Below, piece by piece: positions 21,301-33,300 of a stretch of DNA of 64,000 bases (positions within the stretch are counted from its first letter, which is position 1; the number at the start of each line of letters is the position of its first letter). Made by a program: the position numbers and the translations under genes. The stretch comes from Lampris incognitus (lineage: Eukaryota > Chordata > Actinopteri > Lampriformes > Lampridae): contig NC_079212.1 in assembly GCF_029633865.1 (NCBI RefSeq), positions 87,127,427-87,191,426 of the forward strand, read 5' to 3'. Below the pieces are notes generated by a model. The model searched no databases and was not told the DNA's origin. It was given only the letters and a program-made list of their open reading frames with translations.

Positions 21301-24300
21301 TATGTGGTGGGAGTGTTTGAAAAGTTGATACGCGTATTTTCCAAACACCATGTCTCAGTTGCTTTCAAACCCCAAAACATGCTGCACCAGAAGTTGGTCC
21401 ACCCCAAGGATCAGGTCCCCCGACACAAACAGAACAATATAGTGTAGCTGTTAAGTGCCAGGAGGGTTGCCGTGACTTGTACATCGGGGAAACTAAACAG
21501 ATGCTGGCCAAGAGGATGGTGCAGCACAGGAGAGCTAACACGCCAGACCAGGACTCCACAGTCTACACCATCTACACAGTCTGCACCATCTACACAGTCT
21601 ACACCATCTACAGGCCAGTGGCCACTCTTTCATGGATAAGGATGTGCACCTCCTTGACAGGGAGGAACGCTGGTTTGAATGGGGAGTCAAAGAGGCCATA
21701 TATGTGAAGAGGGAACGACCATCCCTGAACCGGAGGGGGGTTAAGAGTACATCTGTCACCATCTTACAATGCTGTGATTGCAACTAAGGGTGGGGGTACC
21801 TCGAGTCACTGTATTGTTTATAAGGGTGGGGATACCCGCAGTACCTGCAGTCACTGTATTGTTTATAAGGGTGGGAGTACCTGCATTCACTGTATTGTTT
21901 ATAAGGGTGCGGATACCTGCAGTCACTGTATTGTTTATAAGGTTGGGGGTACCTGCAGTCACTGTATTGTTTGTAAGCGTGGGGGTACCTGCAGTCACTG
22001 TATTGTTTATAAGGGTGGGGATACCTCGAGTCACTGTATTGTTTATAAGGGTGGGGATACCTGCAGTCACTGTATTGTTGATAAGGGTGGGGACACTTGC
22101 AGTCACTGTATTGTTTATAAGGGTGGGGGTACCTGCAGTCACTATATTGTTGATAAGGGTGGGGACACCTGCAGTCACTATATTGTTTATAAGGGTGGGG
22201 ATACCTGCAGTCACTATATTGTTTATAAGGGTGGGGACACCTGCAGTCACTATGTTGTTTATAAGGGTGGGGACACCTGCAGTCACTATATTGTTTATAA
22301 GGGTGGGTGTACCTGCAGTCACTGTATTGTTTATACGGGTGGGGATACCTGCAGTCACTGTATTGTTTATAAGGGTGGGGATACCTGCAGTCACTGTATT
22401 GTTTATAAGGGTGGGGATCCCTGCAGTCACTGTATTGTTTATAAGGGTGGGGTACCTGCAGTCACTGTATTGTTTATAAGGGTTGGGATACCTGCAGTCA
22501 CTGTATTGTTTATAAGGGTGGGGATACCTGCAGTCACTGTATTGTTTATAAGGGTGGGGGTACCTGCAGTCACTGTATTGTTTATAAGGGTGGGGATACC
22601 TCGAGTCACTGTATTGTTTATAAGGGTGGGGATACCTGCAGTCACTATATTGTTGATAAGGGTGGGGATACCTGCAGTCACTATATTGTTTATAAGGGTG
22701 GGGGTACCTGCAGTCACTGTATTGTTTATAAGGGTGGGGACACCTGCAGTCACTGTATTGTTTATAAGGGTGGGGATACCTGCAATCACTGTATTGTTTA
22801 TAAGGGTGGGGATACCTGGAGTCACTGTATTGTTTATAAGGGTGGGGTACCTGCAGTCACTGTATTGTTTATAAGGGTTGGGATACCTGCAGTCACTGTA
22901 TTGTTTATAAGGGTGGGGGTACCTGCAGTCACTGTATTGTTTATAAGGGTGGGGATACCTCGAGTCACTGTATTGTTTATAAGGGTGGGGATACCTGCAG
23001 TCACTGTATTGTTGATAAGGGTGGGAACACTTGCAGTCACTGTATTGTTTATAAGGGTGGGGACACCTGCAGCCACTATATTGTTTATAAGGGTGGGGGT
23101 ACCTGCAGTCACTATATTGTTGATAAGGGTGGGGACACCTGCAGTCACTATATTGTTTATAAGGGTGGGGATACCTGCAGTCACTATATTGTTTATAAGG
23201 GTGGGGGTACCTGCAGTCACTATATTGTTTATAAGGGTGGGGACACCTGCAGTCACTATATTGTTTATAAGGGTGGGTGTACCTGCAGTCACTGTATTGT
23301 TTATACGGGTGGGGATACCTGCAGTCACTGTATTGTTTATAAGGGTGAGGATACCTGCAGTCACTGTATTGTTTATAAGGGTGGGGATACCTGCGGTCAG
23401 GTGAGACTGAAGAGGTCACTTGTGCCCCTTTTCCACTGCATGGTACCGGCTCAACTCAACTCTACTCGATTTTTGGTTTTCCATTGGGCAAAAGTTAGGG
23501 ATAGTACCTGGTACCAGCTAGTTTTTTTGGTACCACCTCTGTCGAGGTTCCAAGTGAGCTGAGCTGATACTAAAAGGTGACATGAAAATACCACTATAAA
23601 TAAACAAAAAAATAAAATATATGTATATTTATTTAAATATAAATAAAATATTATAAAAATAAAAAAATATTTACATTTAAATATAAACACAAATAAATAA
23701 ATAAAAGATAAACAATTATGAATAAAATGTATTTATATTCATTCAAATATAAATAAAATCTGACCACTGATTGGTCAGAGAGAAATTGAACAGCTGTTTA
23801 TAACCAGGAAATGCCAAAGCGAGTCTTATGAAACTTGTATTATAGTTGATAATCTATCAATGTAAAAATTGTGTTGTCAGTGAATCTCTTAGTTACAGTA
23901 ATATTGTTCATGTGAAGCACACATTTAGAGTTGGTTTTGTTGATTGATTTGAAAACAAAACACTGGTGTGGGGTGCTGGTAGAGAAGGGAGGAAAAACTA
24001 GTCAACACGCCCACAAACGACCAGCGGGGCTTCGCCATGAGAGGATGCTATCTGCAGTGGAAGACCACATCCCAAAAAATAAAGCCAGTAGAGTCGAATA
24101 GAGTCAAGTTGAGCCAGTACCATGCAGTGGAAAAGGGGCATTGGATGATTGATGAAACGTTTCTCTCTCAACAAACATTGTGTCCAGATGAACTGACTCA
24201 ACTTTCTGTGATTTATATAATTAGCTGACTTTACCATCTTCACTTTGTGCATCTGAAACTTGTGGCCCAATACAGAAATGCAATGGCAACAAAAGTGGGT

Positions 24301-27300
24301 GTTCCAGAAGGACATGAAAAGATATGGGTACACCCTTTAAATTCATCCATGTTGAATGGTTACACATTAATCTGCCTCCACAGCTAACTTTGTGAATATA
24401 TTGGGACAAGACAGCTTACCAGCCTGCCATGAGGTAGTTGAGGATGATTCCTTCCCCCTCCAGATCCCCACGCACTGCCAGGGCGGCACTACTGCAGCCG
24501 AAGAGCAGCGAGGCAGCTCTCATCTCCTGCTTCAGGAGCTTCTGCACATTCAGGAACCGTGCCCCGGCACCGTGACCCACATAACTACAGAACAAAAGGC
24601 AAAAGAGACAGAGAGAGAGGATAAACGCTCTAATCTGGATTCTTCACGGGCAGAACAAGAAATTGAATGTAGGACTAAAAACCTGACAAGTGAAATAATA
24701 ACGGGAGGGCAGTAATTCCACATTATATTTCTTGCCACTTTTTTCTACAGAAAAAAAGTGACAGTATGAAATATGAATTGCAGGTGTAACTAGTTATTGC
24801 AAATAGTACTTATGAAATTGTTAACATGTTATCTCTATGCATCCCTATTTAGTTAATGGAATGGAGGACAGCTCCCCTTCTGGTCAGGTTATGCATGTGC
24901 AGGGTATTGCCCCTTCTAGGTGGGAGTCTCTTGTCATGCGCAGTTGTGATGGTGCTCATGCTGAGAGCACGTTGCTGGTCGCTTGGGATCGTGAAGAAAT
25001 GGAGTGAATAAAGTCGGTTTCACTGAAGATAAACGTCGTGTTTATTCAGAACAAGCTTAGTAGTCAACATTGGTAGCAGTCGATGGTTAGCAGAAAATGG
25101 CTTCTGCTAGCTACAAAGTTCCACCGAAGTTCGATGAGTCCCGACCGTACGAGAGTTGGAAAAATGAAGTTGCTGTGTGGAAGCTCGTTACTGAGCTGGA
25201 TAAGAAGAAACAGGCCCTTGCTGTCGTCCTGGGGCTTGAAGGAAGGGCAAGGGATATCGCCATGGAAATACCCGCTGCAGACTTGAATACAGATGGGGGT
25301 ATGGACGTTTTAATTGCAAAACTAGATGGAATGTTTCTCAAAGAAGAGAGGGACCGCGCTTACGATGCTTATTCGTATTTTGACTGTATCAAGAAGGACA
25401 GTTCTGTGTCCATGGCGGACTATGTGATTGACTTTGAGCAGCGATACAATAGAATGAAAAAGTATGATATGACTCTTCCCGATGCCGTATTGGCTTTTAA
25501 ACTTTTGGATACGGCTTGTCTAGACGAGAGGAGTAGGCAAATGGCGCTGACAGCGTGTACGGATCTAACGTTTGCGGCAATGAAGTCCGCGCTCAGGAGG
25601 ATTTTTGGAGGGAAAATACAAGTCGACGCGACTAATGGCATACAAGTAAAAGATGAAGTGTTCTACACAGAGCAGCGCTCGCGAGGAAGATTTAAACGAA
25701 CAAGTAACGTTGTGCAGCAAGCTGGACAAGAGTCACAGACAACACAGGTTGGACAACAAAAGCCACCGTTACAAGGTACTAACCCACTGGATAGGTTCGG
25801 TAGGCGATCAAAATGTGCTGTATGTCAGAGCACGTTCCATTGGGCCAAGGACTGTCCCCACAAGAATAGCGAGCAAGTAAAGCTAACTGAAGAGCCAGCA
25901 AAAGTAGAGGACACATTGCTTACCAAAGCCTCGCTGTCTGAATCAGCATCAGAGATCTTTCTGACTGAGTCGTTAGGGACAGCTATCATTGATACTGCAT
26001 GTACCCGCACAGTATGCGGAGAAAAGTGGTTGGAAAATTTTGTCGCAGACCTCAGTCAAAGCCAAGTGAACCAGATAGCGCAGAGTGAAATTCCAAGCAG
26101 CAGACCATTTCGCTTTGGAGATGGGAATATAGTACATTCCTCTAAAATACTGAAACTGCCTGCAAAAATAGGACATACAAAATGTCAAGTGGAAACTGAA
26201 GTAGTTAAAACTGATATCCCACTGCTTCTGAGTAAGACTTCACTGAAAAGGGCAGGGACCATTTTGGATATGGAGAATGATAGTGCTGTGATGTTTAATC
26301 AAAATATCCCTCTTGAATTAACCAGCTCGGGACACTATTGTATAGATGTGCACTGACACTTTTCAGACCCTGAAAAGTGTCAGTGCACAAGATGTTATAG
26401 CCAAAGCAGCCATCAAATTGAGAGCAGACATTAAAAGTCAAGATGTTCCTCAAACCTGGCCGCCTGAAGTCAAACCAGAAGCAGAATGTCCTACCATTCC
26501 AGAGTCGCTCATTATCTTCCTGTACTCTCTACTCACAGGCTCAAATGATCCTGATCATGCATCCCAGAGAGTGCAGTGCCTTCTGCAGTCATTTGGCCAT
26601 GACATAGTATATGCAGTGACATGTGGAAATACCAAGCCTTCCAAGCACATTGTTCTGCCATTCAGTGTCAAATCGTTGACAGGAAATGTAGAGTTGATAA
26701 ACGTCCTCAACCAACTTGGTCACAGTGTGTCCTATTCACAGATGGAAGAGATCAACACTGCCCTGTGTCTCCAGAAACTCTCATCATCAGGGAGTGGCAT
26801 TGCCCTTCCAGCTAACATCCATCCTGGCATATTCACAACTTTAGCCTGGGACAATATCGACCGTCTTGAAGAAACTGTCAGTGGTGAGGGAACATCTCAC
26901 AGAGTCAATGGGATTGCTGTGCAAGCAAAGCCAGTCAACCCACTTCCTGTCCAACCCATGCCCACTGTTCCCAAAACAAAGAAGAGAAGCATTGATGGAC
27001 CCCCACCAATGTTACCAACTTACAATGCTGGACAACGGGTAGGGCCACCACAAAGCAAAAAGTCAGATGCCAATACTGCAGCCAATACTAAGCTTGCCAG
27101 AGAGAAAAACCTTCTTTGGGTCCTAGCACGCATGTCACAACAAGAAGAACAGTCAGTCAGCAGCTGGACAGGCTTCAACATCCTGACTCGAGGAGAGATG
27201 ACGGTCATCCCCGACAATATAGGCTATCTGCCTACCATCAATGCTCCAGCGACACAAATGTCTACTGTCAACGAGGTGCTTAACCAGTCACTGAGCATCA

Positions 27301-30300
27301 TGCAGTGCTTAGGCCTGAGGAAGATTGTCTGTGTCTTTGACCAAGCCCTGTATGCGAAGGCTGTCGAGATCACATGGAAACCCCATGACAAGTTCCATGA
27401 TATCATCGTTAGGCTTGGGGTATTCCACACCATCTGCACACTGCTGGCAATAATAGGAAAGCGTTTCCAAGATGCTGGACTCAAAGACCTCTGCATTGAG
27501 TCTGGCATGATTGCAGAAGGCTCAATTGCTGGTGTTATGGATGGCCGCAAGTACAACAGGGCAGTGCGACTACACAAGCTCCTGTATGAGGCTCTCATGC
27601 GACTGACCTTGAATGGTTTCCTGTCCTGGTTGGAAGAAACTCACAGGAATGACATGGTTCACCTGAATGAGACACTGAAGACCATTGACAGCCTTGGGAA
27701 AGAAGTCTCACAACATGCTTTGAAGGAGGTCCTCGAGAACAGCTCTTGTACACGCATCATGGATCTATTTGAAGTCTACCGTGAGTTCCTTAGAGGTGGA
27801 AACGGCAGCCTCTCGAACTTCTGGATGTCCTATTTGGACATGGTTGAAATCTTGTTGGGGCTCATCCGAGCATCCAGAGAGGGAGACTGGATGCTACACT
27901 TGGCTAGCATTCGAGCAATGATCCCATGGTGCTTTGCTTATGACAGGATGAATTATGCACGCTACCTCCCCTACTACTACGCCCAGATGTCTGAGCTGCC
28001 CATCACACACCCAGATGTGTACACAGAATTCATGGAAGGAGGCTTCTCAGTCCAACTGGGCTCCACCAATCCCTTTGGCCGAATCCCTGTTGACCAAGCT
28101 ATAGAAGAAACGGTGAACAAAGACACCCAAACAGCTGGAGGGACAAAGGGATTCAGCTTGAAGCCAGGAGCTGTGACCAAATATTATCTCACAGCTGAGT
28201 ATAGAAGCATGTACCTCAGACAGCTGAGAGACCTGACAGGTCAAGGCAGGTGCAAATGGTCTCATCCAGATCTACAGGAGTCCAAGGATCAAGAGAGATG
28301 AAGCAGATGTCCAGTCTCTCATCGACCTTATGGAGAATAACTGGCTCAATCCTATGTCCCCTGATGAGATTGATTTGGTTAGCCTCTCCACTGGCAACAT
28401 GGCTCCACCTGATGTGACCATAGATCTCTTGAGAGCTCTTGAGAAAGGAGAAGAGGCCTACCAAGCATTCCAGCAAACAAGGTTAGATGCAGACCCACCA
28501 CCTGTGAAATTCCACGACAAGATGACCAAGCAAAGTCTGAAAACATTCTCCAATGTCAGCACAAAACAAGCTCATGGAAAGAAAGCACAGGATGTGGTTC
28601 TGAAGGCAGATAGAAACCTTTTCAGTCACATGATCCTGGTGGCTGAAAGCAGGAAGGTGAATCTGAAGGATGTCCTTGCCTACCCATTGGGCCCACTACC
28701 ATGGGCACTGGCAAATGCTGATGGGTCCTTACGAAAAACAAACAAGGCTGCACTTGCCAGAGAGCTTGAAAAGAATGTATCTCCTGCAGAAGACATCCCA
28801 ATCCCATCTACTTCCATCATTGATGGGATGAGCCTGGTCCAAAAAATGAATGGCAACAACAAAACCTTTACACAGGTGGCAGAGTCAGCCTTGACCCAGG
28901 TCCTCCATGAGGGAGCACAGAGTGGGAGGATTGATGTTGTTTTTGATGTCTATCACCAGACTTCGATCAAAGATGCTGAACGACTGAACCGGGGTGGAGA
29001 CATCACTCTCCAGTACAAGAATCTTGCAGCGGGACACCACGTCCAGCAGTGGAGAAAATTTCTGTGCAGTTCCTCCAACAAGACCAGTCTCATCAAGTTT
29101 CTGGTGGAAGAGTGGAAACTCCCACGATACAGAGCTATGCTGCATGGCAAGGTGTTGTACATGACCTGTGAGGAAACCTGCTACAAGTTGACAGAAGATG
29201 GGTGTGAGGAAGCAGCAGAACTGCACTCCACACATGAAGAAGCTGACACCCGTCTGCTCCTGCATGCATTGCATGCAGCAAATGCGGGCTCAAAGTCAGT
29301 TATCATCACAGCTGAGGACACTGATGTCATGGTGCTTTGTCTTGGCTTCCAGAAGGACATCACCTGTCCCATCTACCAGAAGTGTGGGACTCAGAACCGC
29401 GCACGGTTTGTCGACATCACCAAACTGGCAAGTTCACTTGGAGACAGCATCTGTGACAGCCTAATTGGCTTACATGCCTTCACAGGCTGCGACACTGTCA
29501 GTGCATTCGCTGGTCGAGGGAAGCTGAATGCCCTGAAGATAGTGAGAAAGCACACTTCCTGCCAAGAGACTTTTAGTCAACTGGGACAGACATGGAATGT
29601 GAGTGATGAGCTGTTCCAGAAAATTGAGCAGTTCACCTGTCGGATGTATGTTGCTAATAGCAGCACTGCTGAGGTGAACAAACTGCGTTACCAGCTCTTC
29701 TGCACCAAAAGGGGAGAGGTTGAGTCCAGCCAGCTGCCACCATGTAGAGACTGTCTCTTTATGCATGTTCAACGAGCCAACTATCAGGCAGCAATATGGA
29801 AGTGCTGTCTGCAGGCTAACTCTGTGGTGCCAAGCCCTACTGAGGATGGATGGACAGACGATGAAGGCAAGCTGGCCATTTACTGGATGCGCTCCCCACC
29901 TGCACCAGATGTGGTCTTGGAAATGCTAACATGCAAGTGTGTGCATTCATGCAAAATGCCAAGCTGCATGTGCCTGTCAAATGGACTTCCATGCACAGAC
30001 ATGTGCAGGTTACAGACCTGCAGTAACCAAAAACAGCAGGATGGTCCAGAACTGGACTTTGAACTTGGGGAGTCAGATGAGAGAAACGAGCAGTTTGATG
30101 AATGACAGTGTGATGATTCTGATGGTATTACTGTGGTAGTAGTCTATTGATGCACAGGATGTTGATTCTGGACTTGGTTACCCAGAGCTTGATAACAATA
30201 TTGTAACCATATTCACATATACCCATTACCCTACCCATTACCATTACATATACCCACTAATGATATGGGATTACATGTATCATTGACTAAGTATATGTAA

Positions 30301-33300
30301 ATGTCAATGTTGTTTAAAATATTAAAATAGTTCATTACCTCACTATGGTATTCCTTTTTATCATGTATTTTGATTGTGTATTTAAACAAATGTATAGAGA
30401 CCAGTTTGTGACCTAACTGGCTTTGGTCTAGTTCTCATTTAAGGCTCACAATCACCTCACACAATGAAATAGTATGGGTATATTATACATTTCCTGAATC
30501 TTTACAGTCCTGTGAGTATTCCAGTTTTTGTGTTTTGTGTCCCTGATATTCCTAGATGCCACAGGGCTAAAAGAAAGTATATAGTTTAGGCGAACATTGC
30601 AGAAAGATGTGTGTTATTGACGGGTTGAAGAGCTCAAGTGACCTCTATATTTGTGAGAAATATCCACAACAGGGCTTGAATGAAAGCTAAGAAGGTCCCC
30701 TTTAAAATGATACCAAAGACAATATTATAGAACATTGAAAAATGTCCTGACCATGAGGCTAAACCAGGATATGCACCAGCGTCTAAAATGCAATTTAGTT
30801 TAGCGGGTGGTTAACTTCATGAGCTGATAACTGTGATACAGCTGCCACTCAGGAATGGTTATCATACCAAAATATCATCTACAGACATTGATCCTTTCAA
30901 AAATTATAAGTAAGTTTTGCCACCTTGAGTGTACCGAAATATCGTATGGCCCATGGACTAGATTGGTTGTCTTCTTGGTTTAGACAAACGCCCAGTTAGG
31001 ATAACCAAATTTAACCAGGGCCTGTTTACTGTGGGAATTCTCCCCTTCCCCGGCCGCTGTGTCGGTGGGGGAGTTGTCAGCTCAGTGGTACAGCATCCTG
31101 ATGACTCCTAGTTTGTGCTCCAGTAGATGATGAGAGTCAAACCTTAAGTACTGATCAGTATGTGTTGGTTTACGGTAAACATCAACAATCAAATGTTCCC
31201 CACCACCAACTGCAATCTCACAGTGTAAGAAGGCTAACCTGTCATGTACCACATCCTCCCTGGTGAACTTGATGTGGTTGTCCAAAGAGTTAATGTGGTC
31301 AGTGAAATGTGCTACATCCTGAGATTTAATTTTAACCCAGGTGTCGTCCACAAATCTGAACCAATGGCTAGGTGGTGTCCCTGGATAGGACATCAGAGCC
31401 TCTTTTCCACTTTCCTCCATATACAAGTTGGTCACTACAGGTGAGACTGGGGAACCCATAGCACACCCATGCCTCTGCTTATAGTACTGCCCCCTGTATG
31501 TGAAGTACGTGGACTGAAGACAGTTTCAGGAGCAAACACACTTGGTCAGTGTTAAGGGTGGTTCTATTTCTAAGGGTGGGGTCATTTTGTAATTTCATAT
31601 GGACTACCTCCACTGCTTCATCAACAGGAACGCACGTGAGGACAGACTTGACATCATAAGCGACCATTGTTTCATCCCTCTCCATAATGATGTCCCTCAC
31701 CTTATCCACAATCTAGTTAACGGTCACACCATATTTGCATATGAAACTGGTCATTGGTTCAGTCCTTATGCATCTGTATTGTACTGTATTGTTTATAAGA
31801 GGGTGGGGATACCTGCAGTCAGTTCAGACTGAAGAGGTCACTTAGTTGAGTGATGAAACAGATTTATCTGTCAATAAACGTTGTGTCCAGATGAACTGAT
31901 TCAACCTTCTTTGATTCTGAGAAACATCTTCATTCTTTTGTTTCTTTCGTGTTGTATTTTTGACGCCAATTGTGGAATCAGATCAACACGAGTTTTAAAT
32001 GTCTTCTGTTCTTGTAAACACATGTAAAGCACTCTTTTGTGCCTATATGTGCGCCTGCCCCAAACTCACATGTAGAGATCTTTGGCTGCCACGGCATCTT
32101 GCAGTTGATCAGAATCAGGGGCGATGCCACACACACCTTGCCATTCCGGCTTACTGGAAAGAATGGAATGGAGAGAAAGAAATTCCAATCAAAGGTTCAA
32201 GAGAAAAGACCAATCAATATGACAAATCCACACAAGTCAAAGGCACAAAGAAAAGCAAACGCTCCTCTTTAATTGTGCTATTAGCAGCTGCCTCACCTGC
32301 TAAACCATTCTTTGAATTGCTGTTCTGTGTCTCCTAAATTACCGTCGGGGTTAAGTACATAGTACACCTGCTTGGTATCCACACCTTTCTTCAGGATGCA
32401 TTGAGGATCAGACTGAGGGGAGAGAATTCAATAATGACAATTATTTGCAATGAAACAGAAATATCTAAATTACAATGACTGGAAAAATGTGTGCGAGAGA
32501 TGTGGCACCCCACCTCTTTTCGAACGCAATGACCCAATAATGACTGAAGAGAGGGCATGCGACTAACAGAACAGGGCTTTAAGCAAGAGATGCTCTCCCA
32601 TGGCAGCTTCTGAAGATACTGAACAGGGAACGGGGTAGAAGTCGTTACTTTAGCGTCACACATATCCCACTTCAACATTGGTCACATAGTGCTGGGCTCT
32701 GAATTCTCAGGCTAGCTTATCGTTTGTCCTGAAGAGCCTTTATGGAATTGCAGAGTATGCCAGAATTAAAGAGACAGACCTTGTCCAGGATGAGAACCAC
32801 ATGACCCTGAGGTTCCTCCCTGTTGGACAGCCGAGACACAGCCGTCTGTAGCAGAGTATCACACACCCCCTCCCTTTCTGGAAAAATGCCCAGAGAAAAC
32901 CTCTGAAGTTCTTCTTGGGAGAGTAAAGGAGATGCAGACAGCACGGCCTGAAACACAAGTCAGAGTTTTTAATGATGGTAGTGATTGTCCCCTTGATATT
33001 TATCTGTTCAGTCAACTTGGGGGTGTCCTGGGATATGCCCAATAGCAAGACGACGTGGAAAGCAAGATGTTAAAGGTTGATGCTCTATGGCGCATGCAAA
33101 AATCCAAAAAGAGAATAGCAGGCAATACTTACCTTCAACATCTCCTCGGCAGCCATCATACCCCGGGTAGATAAGGCCTTGTGCACGTTTTTGGCCTGGA
33201 TGGAAAGCTCTGGGTCTGATGTCAGTGGGAGAAGAAAGCTCCGCCAGCAACCCAGCAAACCCTCCATTTCCTCCAGCAGTTGCTGAAAAGAAAGATGGGC

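Larger units (their letters stand above)
20303..24215 (+). mobile_element. Penelope-like element, degenerate, with expanded internal repeat
   Basis: Plus-strand pieces give reverse transcriptase blocks ([43 protein letters not shown]) at about 20578-21060. A GIY-YIG endonuclease block ([14 protein letters not shown]) follows at about 21475-21530, then [22 protein letters not shown] plus C-terminal GIY-YIG on one strand defines Penelope-like elements. Next comes a 36-bp tandem array (21786-23396) and the 3' end (GACTGAAGAGGTCACTT ... GATGAACTGACTCAACTTTC), itself split by a MITE at 23423-24140. The left edge is a foldback of the 3' end (20310-20427), and 20523-20565 is an inverted copy of 21745-21787, as expected for inverted pseudo-LTR pieces. 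Frameshifts make it inactive. It lies in espl1 intron 31. Confidence 0.88.

Noticed and set aside
21786-23396. CRISPR-like array
   Set aside because: Repeats are contiguous without unique spacers, in a vertebrate genome, inside a Penelope-like element.
21756-23419. Open frames of 180-366 codons on both strands
   Set aside because: The 36-bp unit is a multiple of 3, so any stop-free unit gives a long frame on either strand; the 12-residue periodic peptides are by-products.
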